Below, piece by piece: positions 42,476 through 52,753 of a stretch of DNA of 64,000 nucleotides. The first letter of the stretch is position 1, and every line of letters begins with the position of its first letter. Both the position numbers and the translations under genes were made by a program. The notes under the pieces were generated by a model. The model ran no database searches. It had not been told where the DNA came from and worked only from the letters and a program-made list of their open reading frames with translations. This stretch comes from Spodoptera frugiperda (lineage: Eukaryota > Arthropoda > Insecta > Lepidoptera > Noctuidae), in NCBI RefSeq assembly GCF_023101765.2, contig NC_064230.1, positions 1,116,001 to 1,180,000 on the forward strand. The letters run 5' to 3'.

Positions 42476-43110
42476 GCTGCAAGGGCAAATACTTTACCTA
42501 AAAACTAAAGACTCCACGCTTGGCATTCGCATTTCTAACAAGTCGATCCACAAGACGTACCATGTAAGCCCTACCTACCGGCTACCGGTAGGGTGTAACA
42601 CATAAATCAGTAACTTGGCTTAACTTAACATCGATATTCACTTAACTTAACTTAAAGGAGCCCAATAAATAAGTTGTGTAGTGACAGCAGACTACATCGC
42701 TCACCTAGTAATATATTGGCACATCTGCAAAAAATGCGAAATTGACTTTATAATTTTATGTGTTTAAAAGTGCATATTAATCTATTTATTTCCATATTCA
42801 TCGAGAGAGGTCGTAAGTGTCATTATACCATTATTGTAGTTTCCCCCTCACGCACGTAAAACAACGGTTCGTTGGTCAGTAAACTAAAAACTAAACAAGT
42901 CAGGTAAACTATGAAAACCGTAAAAGTGCTAATATATTACTAAGTGTGCAACATACATTAATAGGGATAATGACATCTAATGACTTCTCCCGCCTTGGGC
43001 GAGGCGAGAGGAAGTGTCAGACTCTTACTGACTAAAAACCACCCCGTACCTTCTCCTGCTTTTCGAGCCGGAGTCTCGGTAACCCGCTAGACAGTCCGCA
43101 GCTCCGGGTA
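42476..43110. repeat. Repeat R and SINE B in unassigned sequence
   Basis: Repeat R at 42758-42868 matches 2880-2998. SINE B lies at 42975-43110. The rest is unassigned. Confidence 0.5.
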
Positions 43111-43671
43111 ATAGTGGGCCCTGGCCTAACAAAAAATGGTCCTAGATCAAGAAAAGGTTGGGAACCCTTCATCTAAAGGATTTAAATCTAATCTTATTAA
43201 AATTAAAATATCGACGACATGTAAACAAACTACATTGTAGCCTACTTAAGTATTAGCCTATTTAAAAAAATACAAAAATCCATATCTACCCAACTCGGGA
43301 ATCAAACCCAGCATCTAATTCAAAGAACGGCGCCATAATTCTTTCCTTAAGTCATCTTTACAATCTCTCGGTAACTTATAACCACTTATAGGGTGTGTAT
43401 TTTAACATTTATATCTTGGTAACACGCTGTATATATGCGGGGCACGTAATTCGCGGCACTATAAAGGGTGGTTATGCACCTGTGTTGTATAGGGTGGTGC
43501 TTTTTTGGTGGTATATTTATTTTGGGATATTTTTTAGAGAGAAATTGTGTGTATGTTAAATTTTGTTAGAGTGTAAGCTAAGCTGAGGCAAAATGGTTTA
43601 TTTAAACCTTGAATAAAACCGAAGTTCATGGTTCCACAGTTTTGGTGCTATTATAAACAACACTTTTTTTA
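43111..43671. other. Unassigned intergenic sequence
   Basis: No ORF or repeat match was found. A CTATAAAGGG word near 43460 and an AATAAAA near 43613 are noted but do not support a gene call. Confidence 0.35.
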
Positions 43672-44065
43672 AGTGTGTTGAAGCCATGCTTCGGCACGAA
43701 GAGAGTGATTTTATAACAATGTTTGCGTTGTGTTTTGTAGTGTAAGTAAGGTAACCGGAGGCCCAATTAATCTTCCCAATCCTTCCTTCTCAATCTTCCC
43801 AATCCCCGATTCCCCAACAACCCTTAAATTCCTAAACGCCAAAGGGACGGTAACGCACTTATAACGCCACTGGTGTTTCAAGTGTCCATGGACGGCAGCG
43901 ATTGCTTACCATCAGGTGATATGATGCTTACCATCAAATAGCTTCACTAGAGAACTGACCGACAGACAGACAGACACTTTGTTTTTTTTATTGTAATATT
44001 TGCTTTGACGTTCAAAAGTGCCTTCTCGGTCTATTTGAAATAAATAATTGACTGTTTTGACTTTT
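43672..44065. repeat. SINE A (minus) and repeat M (plus)
   Basis: SINE A 43672-43925 reads on the minus strand. Repeat M 43928-44065 ends near GACTGTTTTGACTTTTGA. Confidence 0.6.
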
Positions 44066-44644
44066 GATACATTTGCTCAATTACGGCGGTGTTCCATATA
44101 AAAACAAAAAAAAAATATGTTTAGATTTTCAGTTTGACTTTGCAACACGCTGTGCACAGCGGTGTAGGACTACAATTCAAAAGACGTTTTATTCGCACGT
44201 TATTGCGGAAACGTGAGGGAACTCATGTATGCTGCGCTGTGTGCGTTGGGGGATCGGCAGAGGTGTAGGTGACTTTGTAGTTTAGAAGTTGTATTTTTAT
44301 TAATGTAAGTATTTTTTCTTTGCCAAATACGTCTGTATTTCCGGAGCTGCGGACTACCTAGCGGGTTTATTTTCCATAGTTTATTTTCCACCCTTAAAAA
44401 ATATGTTCCTTCTTGGTTAGGTAAAGTTCCATTACTGAGTTAAGTTACTTACTGTTTATTTGTTATTTAAATTTTTCATTATCATCAGCCCATAACAGAT
44501 CAACTGATGACCAAAGGTCTCTTCTTACACGGAGAATGTAAGAGCATTAATCACCACGCTTACTCGGTGATTTTATTCTATTTTATTTGGAAAACAGTCA
44601 GTATTATTTACGAAAATTACATACAAATAAAATAATGAACAAAT
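44066..44644. other. Unassigned intergenic sequence
   Basis: It holds a short SINE B end near 44340-44400 and a LINE-tail-like word (CCAAAGGTCTCTTCTTACAC) near 44510. Nothing else was seen. Confidence 0.35.
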
Positions 44645-45870
44645 CATCACGCCTTTTTATCTCCGAAGGGGTAGGCAGAAATGCGCGAATTACATTACGG
44701 CGTAATGTCGCTGTGGCGACACTGACAAATGACAGATGACAGAAGTCGCACATAGACTATCGACAAGCAAATCAACGGATGACGTCACAAATATCCTGCA
44801 TCGCACATATGAAGTTTGCATGCGAATTAACACGGATAGAAAATCCCAACGAACAACAGTTGGGCAGAAAGCCCGCCAGGCTGATCACCTCGCCTGGTCG
44901 GAGGATCCTCCTTTTCTTAGGGAACTTTACTCTCTGTTCACTAAAGTGGTGACCCCGACGTGATTGAAACCAACCTTCACGGAGCAGATCAGCACCGTCA
45001 TCCTTATCGCCATCTCCCTCACGCATCACTTCTCCGCTGAGCGGTAATCAAGTCGCAGCCAACCAGCATCCTCGGCCTCATCAGGGACCACCACACGCTA
45101 CATCGAAGATATGCAGCCTGGTTCTTCCCTACGGCCTCATCAGCGTCTAGGCACAGCACTCTGCACACGGTCTGAGGACGTCTTCCTCCCGTCAACGCAG
45201 ACGCCAGCCACTACGCACCTACCCTCGCAGCATCTATTCCCCGACTCACCGTGGGACACTGCGAGCTTCACTACTCCGACTCACTGGAGTATCACCCTGC
45301 ACCGCTCACCCGACTCACTGGGCATTCAGCTGCACAGTTCCGACTCACTGGAACTAGGGAATTTCTACACTGGCTCTGGCACCGCTCATCTCAAGCATCG
45401 ACAGCCGTCTCAACAGGATCGACCTCTGGTCTTGGGGGGGAGTGATGTGGCGACACTGACAAATGACAGATGACAGAAGTCGCACATAGACTATCGACAA
45501 GCAAATCAACGGATGACGTCACAAATATCCTGCATCGCACATATGAAGTTTACATGCGAATTAAGACGGATAGAAAATCCCAACGAACAACAGTTGGGCA
45601 GAAAGCCCGCCAGGCTGATCACCTCGCCTGGTCGGAGGATCCTCCTTTTCTTAGGGAACTTTACTCGCTGTTCCCTAAATCGCTATACAATGTACATACA
45701 CTTTCCACCATTTGTGTAATAAGTCACATGTAATAGGAGGTGAGCCCTATCGCATTTGCGACCACTCGATTAACTCACAGTTTCAAACATGTAGCGTTCT
45801 GAATTTGGCCGTGTCCATTTTCCAAACTAAAAAAACCCAACAACACTTTACTCCATCCGGGAATCAAACC
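44645..45870 (-). repeat. SINE D interrupted by the TRIM element
   Basis: The minus-strand SINE D tail (44645-44711) and its body (45680-45870) become one continuous SINE when the 968-bp insert and one TCGC copy are removed. Confidence 0.75.
44712..45679 (+). mobile_element. TRIM-like LTR retroelement, 968 bp
   Basis: Two 234-bp direct LTRs (44712-44945 and 45446-45679) start TGTGGCGACACTGACAAATG and end CTAAA. They differ at only a few bases. A primer-binding-site-like TGGTGACCCCGACGTG directly follows LTR 1, and a polypurine tract (GGGGGGGAGTGA) directly precedes LTR 2. TCGC is duplicated outside. The 500-bp interior has no gag or pol; its longest frame (45111-45473) matches nothing I know and runs into LTR 2. 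It must depend on another element's enzymes. Confidence 0.85.
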
Positions 45871-46109
45871 CACTTCTAACTCAACATTTAACCCCTAAGT
45901 TTAACCTGAACCAATAAATCGTTTCGATAAAACGTAACTGAAACACAACTGACAACTTGACGGATTTACTACCGGCCGGATATCCGGACATTTTATCCGG
46001 ATAACACGCACTTACCTCACATCCGGTAGGAAGCGGTAGTTTTGGTAGATAGACGTATCTTACAATGTGTGTGTGTCAGTGGCGTAGCTAGCGCCGTATC
46101 TGCCGTATC

Positions 46110-46375
46110 AATAGGCTACTTTCCTACTAGTCAAATTCAATACTTTTTTCGAAACGTCAAAAACGATATTTTCTATGAACTTTGTATGAAATAGTGCATT
46201 ATGACGTCATAAGTTTTTGACGTCAAATAGCAGACTTATTTCTAGAAATTTAGCTAGAAAAAATCGAAAATTAAATAGTTCATCAAATTTATGAATGAGA
46301 GTGTGATTATTTTTTAATATTTTATTGTATTGAAAAGTTGTAACAATTTATTTTTGACCGAGGATACTACCCAAT
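46110..46375 (+). repeat. MITE Q, copy 1
   Basis: The family shares TTTTTGACGTCAAATAGCAG and CTTATTTCTAGAAATTTAGC. The second copy (51228-51500) is inverted. Termini resemble CAATAGGG, as in MITE H. Confidence 0.6.
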
Positions 46376-46489
46376 TATACGGGGCTCCAGGGCCATGGTG
46401 GCCCCAAACATGGGCTGATGGCTGACTTAAAAGACCTTGCCTACTTCTTGACACCGGTGCTTACCAGACACAGAAGTTTCGGCAGATAC

Positions 46490-47000
46490 CTATTAGTCAG
46501 TAAGAGTCTGACACTCTCTCTCGTCTCATCCAAGGTGCGGGAAAAGTCATTGGATGATATTCTCCCCACTAAAAAAAAAATGAGCCTCAAACTAATCTTT
46601 ACACGGGGCCAAGCTACTGGTGTGTGTAATGAAATCTGGCAACTGATTTTTTATGGTATAAGCCGGTAAACGAGCAGACGGATCACCTGATGGGAAGCAA
46701 TCGCCGCTGCACATGGACACTCGAAACACCAAAGGCATTACAAGTGTGTTGCCGGCCTGCTTGAGGGTTAAGAATTTAAGGGTTGTTGGAGAATCGGGGA
46801 TTGGGGAGATAGGGAAGGAGGGAATTGGGACTCCGGTAATCACACTCACACAACACTGCTACCGTACAACGTGTAGCGGGTTCGATTCCCGCATGGGGCA
46901 ACTCTTTGTGTGATCCACAAATTATTGTTACATGTGTATGTGAATTTGTATGTTTGTAAACGCACCCACGACAGGAAATTCCTAGTGTGGGGTAATGTTT
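46490..47000. repeat. SINE B (minus), SINE A and SINE C fused
   Basis: SINE B 46490-46575, SINE A 46652-46855 joined directly to a SINE C (46853-47000) whose B-box GGGTTCGATTCCCGCATGG is intact. Confidence 0.6.
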
Positions 47001-47395
47001 AAAAAATTATATAAAAATATATCTCGATAATTAATGGCATTTCCCGTTTATGTGGTCAAAGCATAAGAGTTGATATAGATTTATACATAATACAAAAATA
47101 AGTCGGGTTATCCTTCCTGACGTTATAACTCCAGAACGCACGAACCGATTTCCACGGTTTTGCATTCGTTGGAAATGTCTCGGATTCCGTGAGGTTTATA
47201 GTAAAGAAAATTCAGCAAAAATTCAAGAGAAAATAAGAAAAATAGGGAAAATCATTGGTAGCGAAACGGAATTAATACTTATTTGTGGCTGTTTCATGTA
47301 AATAACTATTTTGTGAAATAATGATGAAATAAATTATATTTATTTTGTGAAATAATGACGAAAATAAAAAAAAATCGCCGGCTTTGCTAGTAAGT
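47001..47395 (+). other. AT-rich sequence with a Helitron-like 3' end
   Basis: It includes CTTCCTGACGTTATAACTCC and ends CGCCGGCTTTGCTAG before a T. The end fits a Helitron terminus, but no second copy was found here. Confidence 0.4.
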
Positions 47396-47445
47396 AAATA
47401 AAACTACACTTTTATAGTTCAAAATCAGTTACAACACACACTTAC

Positions 47446-47889
47446 CTTCTCAACTTTTCCTGGCTGCACGATATACGGGATCCCGGGCACTGGGCCAAAT
47501 ATAGACGGCATCATAGCTGGCGCAATAATCACCTTTACTGCCTGGTGACAAGACTCACTATCGCATTTACAACAACAGTGACTCTTCACAGCCTTCCCAC
47601 AGCCGCCATCTTGAATTTCACTAGCGCTGTCACTTTTCCCGCTTATTTTAATGTCACTGTCATTTGATTTTTTTTCTTCAAACAATTTTGGCTTTTTGCT
47701 GAAATCTTTTGGTAATTCTAATAACGGTTGTCGACGTTTTAATTCTTTTGGTGTTTCTAGCAAATATGTTTTAGGTTTTTCGGTATTGTTATTTGTGAAA
47801 GGATGCACTAGTAATGTTTTTGTTGTCTTCACCTCTGATTTGCTTGTTGAGGCCCCGTGAAGGGCCTCGGTGGGCCTTTTTGTATCCAA
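47446..47889 (-). CDS. Possible coding exon, function unknown
   Basis: The minus-strand frame is open from an upstream stop near 47900 to 47425 and reads like protein: Lys/Pro/Glu-rich first two-thirds, then a Cys cluster (KSHCCCKCDSESCHQ) and a hydrophobic PAMMPSIFGPVPGIPYIVQP stretch. After GKVEK the DNA is a strong splice donor (complement GTAAGT at 47445 downward), so the last six codons of the frame are probably intron. There is no ATG near the left end of the protein; the frame begins at a TTG, so either a 5' exon exists or this is a relic. No second exon was identified downstream. I do not recognise the family. Confidence 0.35.
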
Positions 47890-48038
47890 TTTGAATGTTT
47901 ATTTTTTATTCTGTTCAAAAACTTTTCACTGGCTTTTCATAGTCTGTCACTTTTTGGTTTTGTTAAAGGAAAACTTTATTATGGTTGTTCTAGAAAAAAA
48001 TAATAGTTTGGTGTGATAGTTTTGTTTTTCTTTGATCT

Positions 48039-48166
48039 TCACTACATAGTATAGGTAAAACAAAGACGTTTTCTCTGTCCCTATGTCCCTTTGTACGCTT
48101 AAATCTTTAAAACTACGCAACGGATTTTGATGCGGTTTTTTTTAATAGATAGAGTGATAAACGATA
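48039..48166 (+). repeat. Helitron family K, truncated copy
   Basis: It starts TCACTACATAGTATAGGTAA and stops after the AATAGATAGAGTGAT word, lacking the CTRR end. Confidence 0.6.
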
Positions 48167-48835
48167 AAACTCGAATTTTTTCAATACAAAAAAAAATACT
48201 AAATTTCTCGAAAAATGTCGTTTTGAAACGTTTGTTCATAAATTTCGTGAGTATTTTGTTAGTTAGTATATATTTTTATTAATTAAGATTAATAACTATT
48301 CAGTGTTTTGTCTCTACCATTATCGGATAAAGCTAGAAAATTGTATTTATTAGTTAAAAATTCTTTTGTTAATAGATATTAAGTTCTTTTATGTTAATGT
48401 GTATATTTTGTTAAGGGTCCTATGAGGTGACATAATCATTGTGTAAACACTCCAATTTATTTAACAAATATTAAATAAAAAAACAGACGGTTTATTTAGT
48501 GACCAATTTGCTATCGACTTCGAATCAATTAAAAACAAAACAATATTTCGTATTATATAACATATCACTTTAAAAAAATAAGACCACTTTCGACGCTTTA
48601 AGTTAGTTTTTATTGATTTTCTTAATTTTTTTTTTAAGTTTCTTATAGTATTTTTATAACTAGCTGACCTAGCAAACGTTGTTTTGCCTTTATAAGAATA
48701 TAATGTATTAATGTACTTCACAATCATGGTCTTATACCATATCACAATTTGTTTTATTTTGGTGTTGTCATCAAGTGTATCGTTAGCCCCCAAAACTAGG
48801 ACAATCCTGTATCTTAGGGACTTACTTAGAAATTA
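48167..48835. other. Unassigned AT-rich sequence
   Basis: A 110-codon minus-strand frame (48461-48793) is Lys/Asn/Ile-rich as expected by chance in AT-rich DNA. It is not called. Confidence 0.4.
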
Positions 48836-49082
48836 CTAGCTAATCTTCCGCAATTTCACCCGCTGCTCGGCTCCTATTGATCACAGCGTGAATTTTTAAA
48901 CGACTTCCCAAAAAAGAGGAAATTCTTAATTCGGCCGGTATGATTTTTTTTAGCCTATAGCCTTCCTCGATAAATACACTATCAAACAAAAAAATACTTA
49001 TTATTCAGATCGAACCAGTAGTTTCGGAGATTATTACGTTTAAACAAATAAAAAAAAACTTTAGCTTTATATTTTAGTATAT
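48836..49082 (-). mobile_element. Lep1-type Helitron, diverged copy
   Basis: It starts with CTAG (complement), then CACCCGCTGCTCGGCTCCTA and TTTCGGAGATTATTACGTTT. It contains ~40 bp of extra sequence. Confidence 0.65.
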
Positions 49083-50887
49083 TTTCGCCCAATTTTTTTT
49101 TAAGAGATTTCGTCTAATAATTTAAAATTTTAAGGGTGAACAACCCTTATCACTTAGGTGTATGGAAAATAGATAGTAGCCGATTCTCAGGCCTACTGAA
49201 TACGCATATACAATTTAGTAAAAATCGGTAAAGCCGTTTCGGAGTACGGTAACTAACATTGTGACACGGTTTTATATATTAGATTTTAATTTTTAAGTAT
49301 TGATATATGCTACGTTTAAATTAATCACTGTAAACACTATTATAGATACGATGATAGTTAAAGAAATTTTAAGTTGTATATAATTTTATTTTATTCTTAG
49401 TTTTTTATTATTATTTTTTTCTTAGTTTTTTTTACTATTATTTTATTCTTAGTTTTTTATTATTATTTTTTTCTTAGTTTAATTTTTTTATTAAGTCCAT
49501 TTTATTTTATATGTCCATATTAAACGAATTAAATGATTGATTGATGATGAAAAATTTTACTAAAGAAACATTAAGACTATTTAAAGTTTTTATAAATCCG
49601 AAAATATGGAAAACTAAATAAAATCCTAATTCACTATCTCTTTTAAACAAACGCACAAACAAAATCCACTCACTGTTTTTTTTTACAACACAATTGTTTT
49701 CAATTCAAACACAAACATAAACAGTTCATCGTCTAGTAAGACAAAGTTCATTAACCTCTCACGTGCGAAAATTTGTTTGTAAACAAACAAATCACACAAA
49801 CACAGCAAACATAAAACAAATCACACAAAAAATTACCGAAAAATTTACCGAAATACTGTTACGAAAGAAAAAAACCGATTATTTTAGTTCAATACGAAAA
49901 TATCACTCGAAAATAACCGAATTTTATTTTTGCAAAGTATTTTTTTCAACGCGATCGTTGCAAATACGTGTGTCTCTTGGTAGAGATGAAAGGATACTGA
50001 AGTTTCAAAGGCTATTTCAGTGGGGGAGTGGCTAATAAGGGGAGGAGCGTCGAACCACGCCCACATCTAAATTCTGAAATAATTCTTCTCGTCTAGACTG
50101 CGTTAGTATAAAGGGGTTGTATGAAATATATATGGTTTTAAACTTAGGCGGGTTTAAAGCAAACCTAATTTTAGTACCGAATTCTGGTTTCGATTTTCGG
50201 AAAAGATAATAGTTTGACAGTCATTCATGTCCTTGGGACGCGCCGGACTTCAGTGTTTCGGTGTTTTCATGGTTGTATGAAAGAAAGAAGGAAAAATAAT
50301 TTATTAGACACCGGGCACGATGCACCAAAAAACACAAAAAGTAACAATTGCCACAATAAAATACATAAAAATTGCAAAAACAAGGTGGGTATGAGCATGA
50401 ATATTAGTATGAGTATGAGCTGGGCACCGAATGTACCCGGCACTGGTAATCAGTTGGCACCCTTTGCAGTGACCCAGTAAGACGTAAAATATCTTAAAAT
50501 GATGTATCTACTGTAGATCCTGGTGCACAGGAGGTTGTGGTAGGCGCGTCCCAAAAAAAAATTAAGAGATAGGTCAATGTCACCATCTCGTAAGTACTCG
50601 TAACAGTCGATTAGTATACTATGGGAAAAGCGGGAGTAGGAAAGGTATGTTTTTTATATGGAAAAACGGATGGATGTGTGCTATAGATACGTGCTATGGA
50701 TGCGTTCTACGAACGGCTTCCCTACCATCGATACAACGCATTTTCCAGCTGTGCAACTTCCTCGCACAACTACTTTGCGGCGGCACATCTTCATACCACA
50801 TCTTATTCACACAGCTACATAGCTTAGTAATCAGTTGAAACAGTCACATACTTTCACAGTTTAGCTATTACATCTTTGAAAATCACC
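49083..50887. other. Unassigned; low-complexity tract 49380-49495
   Basis: A tandem TTATTTTATTCTTAGTTTTT-type tract fills 49380-49495. A GC-richer patch with GGAGTGGCTAATAAGGGGAG (~50022-50041) and GTATAAAGG (~50105) could be promoter DNA, but no transcript structure can be attached. Short frames at 49763 and 50214 are not supported. Confidence 0.35.
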
Positions 50888-51030
50888 CTCTAAAAAAACC
50901 ACCCCGTTCCTACTCCTGCTTTTCGAACCGGAGCCCCGGTAAACCCGCTAGGTAGTCCGCAGCTTCAGATCAGGAACCTCCAATATTGGGCCCCATCTGT
51001 TGTGGTCTGATGGCTCTTTGAGGCTTGAAA
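50888..51030 (+). repeat. SINE B, 5'-truncated copy
   Basis: It begins at CCACCCCGTTCCTACTCCTG and includes the GGCCCCATCTGTTGTGGTCT extension. Confidence 0.65.
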
Positions 51031-51227
51031 ATCACCCTAAGAGTTAAATTAACTTAACTACCTGTTCTAAACTTCGAAAATTACGGTTAAATTGGACTCC
51101 AGTTAATTTGACCCCTGCATTTAACAAAGTCCATATAATTTCCTATTATGGAGTACCTACGTAAGTTATCCAATTTGTAGTGGCGGTCATATAGACCCTA
51201 CACTATTAAAATTGATTGGTTTTACAA

Positions 51228-51500
51228 TAGGGATGATGACTGGGTCAAAAATAAATTATTACAACTTTTCAATACAATAAAATATTCAAAAATAATCACA
51301 CTCTCATTCATACATTTGATGAACTAGGTACTTAATTTTCGATTTTGCTAGCTAAATTTCTAGAAATAAGTCTGCTATTTGACGTCAAAAACTTATGACG
51401 TCATAATAGAGTATTTCATACAAAGTTCATTGAAAATATCGTTTTTGACGTTTCGAAAAAAGTATTGAATTTGACTGGAAGGAAACTAGCGTATTGGTCT
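51228..51500 (-). repeat. MITE Q, copy 2 (inverted)
   Basis: It begins CAATAGGGATGATGACTGGG and carries the family words in reverse complement to 46110-46375. Confidence 0.65.
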
Positions 51501-51604
51501 GAACAAATAAGTGCGTTTATCTAAGTTAAGGTTTCAGGTGTATAATATAAGAATGTAGTCAAGTAGGTTAAAAAATAATTCACTTTTCCATTTTACTTTT
51601 AATG

Positions 51605-51990
51605 TGCGTCTTTTATCTCCGAAGGGGTAGGCAGAGGTGCACATAACGGCACGTGATGCCGCTATACAATGTACACACACATTTCACCGCTTGTGTTATA
51701 CGTCCCATGTAGATAATAGGATGAGCCTATTGCACTATACTGGGCACAATTCCAGACTCCATGCTACTTCTAAGAAATTTTCGAAATACCGAAAAAAACC
51801 TAGTAATATTTGCCTGATCCGGGTATGAAACCCGACACCCCTAATCCTTAGTCACACTTGCAACCAATGAGGCAGTCTAATATCAAATAATGAGTTTGAG
51901 ATCGGCAACCTGCATTGAGCAAGCGTGGTGATTAATGCTCAAACTTCCGTGGGAGAAGAGGTCTTTGGTCAACAGTGTCCGCTTATAGGC
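51605..51990 (-). repeat. SINE D (minus) and LINE-tail-like sequence
   Basis: SINE D 51605-51870 begins CTTTTATCTCCGAAGGGGTA. The following GAGCAAGCGTGGTGATTAAT piece resembles the LINE tail near 44.5 kb in opposite orientation. Confidence 0.55.
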
Positions 51991-52064
51991 TGTCGATGTG
52001 AAGTGTTTATGACAATGGGTAAATCAGAAAGAAAAGACAAAAGTGACATTTTAAAACTTGCTTC

Positions 52065-52070
52065 TTTATT
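52065..52070 (-). terminator. Poly(A) signal of the repeat-protein gene
   Basis: TTTATT is AATAAA on the minus strand, ~685 bp after the stop at 52754. The intervening sequence includes two transposon insertions, which would explain a long 3' UTR. Confidence 0.4.
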
Positions 52071-52224
52071 ATAACTAAATTTACATTAAAAACTAATAAT
52101 CTTAAACATTACCATAGCTCGAATCACGATCAATTTCATAATAAACACACAATAACACTTTGACTAACAGTCGGATAAACAAGTTTACAAATAATTTCTT
52201 AACACTGCTTTAGTCAAAATATTA

Positions 52225-52417
52225 TCACTACATAGTATGAAACAAAGTCGCTTTCTCTGTCCCTATGTCCCTTTGTACGCTTAAATCTTTAAAACTACGC
52301 AACGGATTTTGTTGCGGTTTGTTTAATAGATAGAGTGATTCAAGAGGAAGGTTTATATGTATGATACATGCGTAATATGTCACCATTGCACCCATGCGAA
52401 GCTGGGGCGGGTCGCTA
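52225..52417 (+). mobile_element. Non-autonomous Helitron, family K, in a presumed 3' UTR
   Basis: The 193-bp copy runs TCACTACATAGTATGAAACA to GGGCGGGTCGCTAG, between A and T. Confidence 0.7.
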
Positions 52418-52617
52418 GTATCATATAAAATACAGAAATAGGTGGTTTTTAACAAGAATTTAAGGGAAATACTTTTTTAAAGCCTAGCATATTCTCTCTA
52501 AGAAACATATATGATTAGTATCAGTTACCTAAGTCCAGTAGTATCTATCAGTTGATCATAAAAAGACAATTTTATCATAAATTTAACCGTGATTCAAGAT
52601 TTAAATTTACAGCCTTA

Positions 52618-52737
52618 CCACCGTACTCAAACACATTTAACGATAACTTAACCCAGTCCTTAGCAACAGTTTTCTATACAAAATCGTTACTAAGGAATTG
52701 GTTTAAGTAATCATTAAATGTCTCTTAGTGAGGCAGT
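52618..52737. repeat. Harbinger-like MITE next to the stop codon of the repeat-protein gene
   Basis: Diverged inverted ends (ACCGTACTC and AGTGAGGCAG) and the shared core CCTTAGCAA...TTACTAAGGAA match 29717-29839. TTA flanks both sides. Its right edge is ~16 bp from the stop codon at 52754-52756. Confidence 0.65.
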
Positions 52738-52753
52738 TTATATTTTAATTGAT

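Noticed and set aside
45111..45473. 120-codon frame inside the TRIM as a gene
   Set aside because: It has no gag or pol features and runs into the 3' LTR.
48461..48793. 110-codon minus-strand frame
   Set aside because: Composition is that of random AT-rich DNA and it overlaps a region resembling repeat ends.
49763..50480. Two plus-strand frames of about 90 codons
   Set aside because: No homology, no splice or promoter support, and composition typical of AT-rich intergenic sequence.
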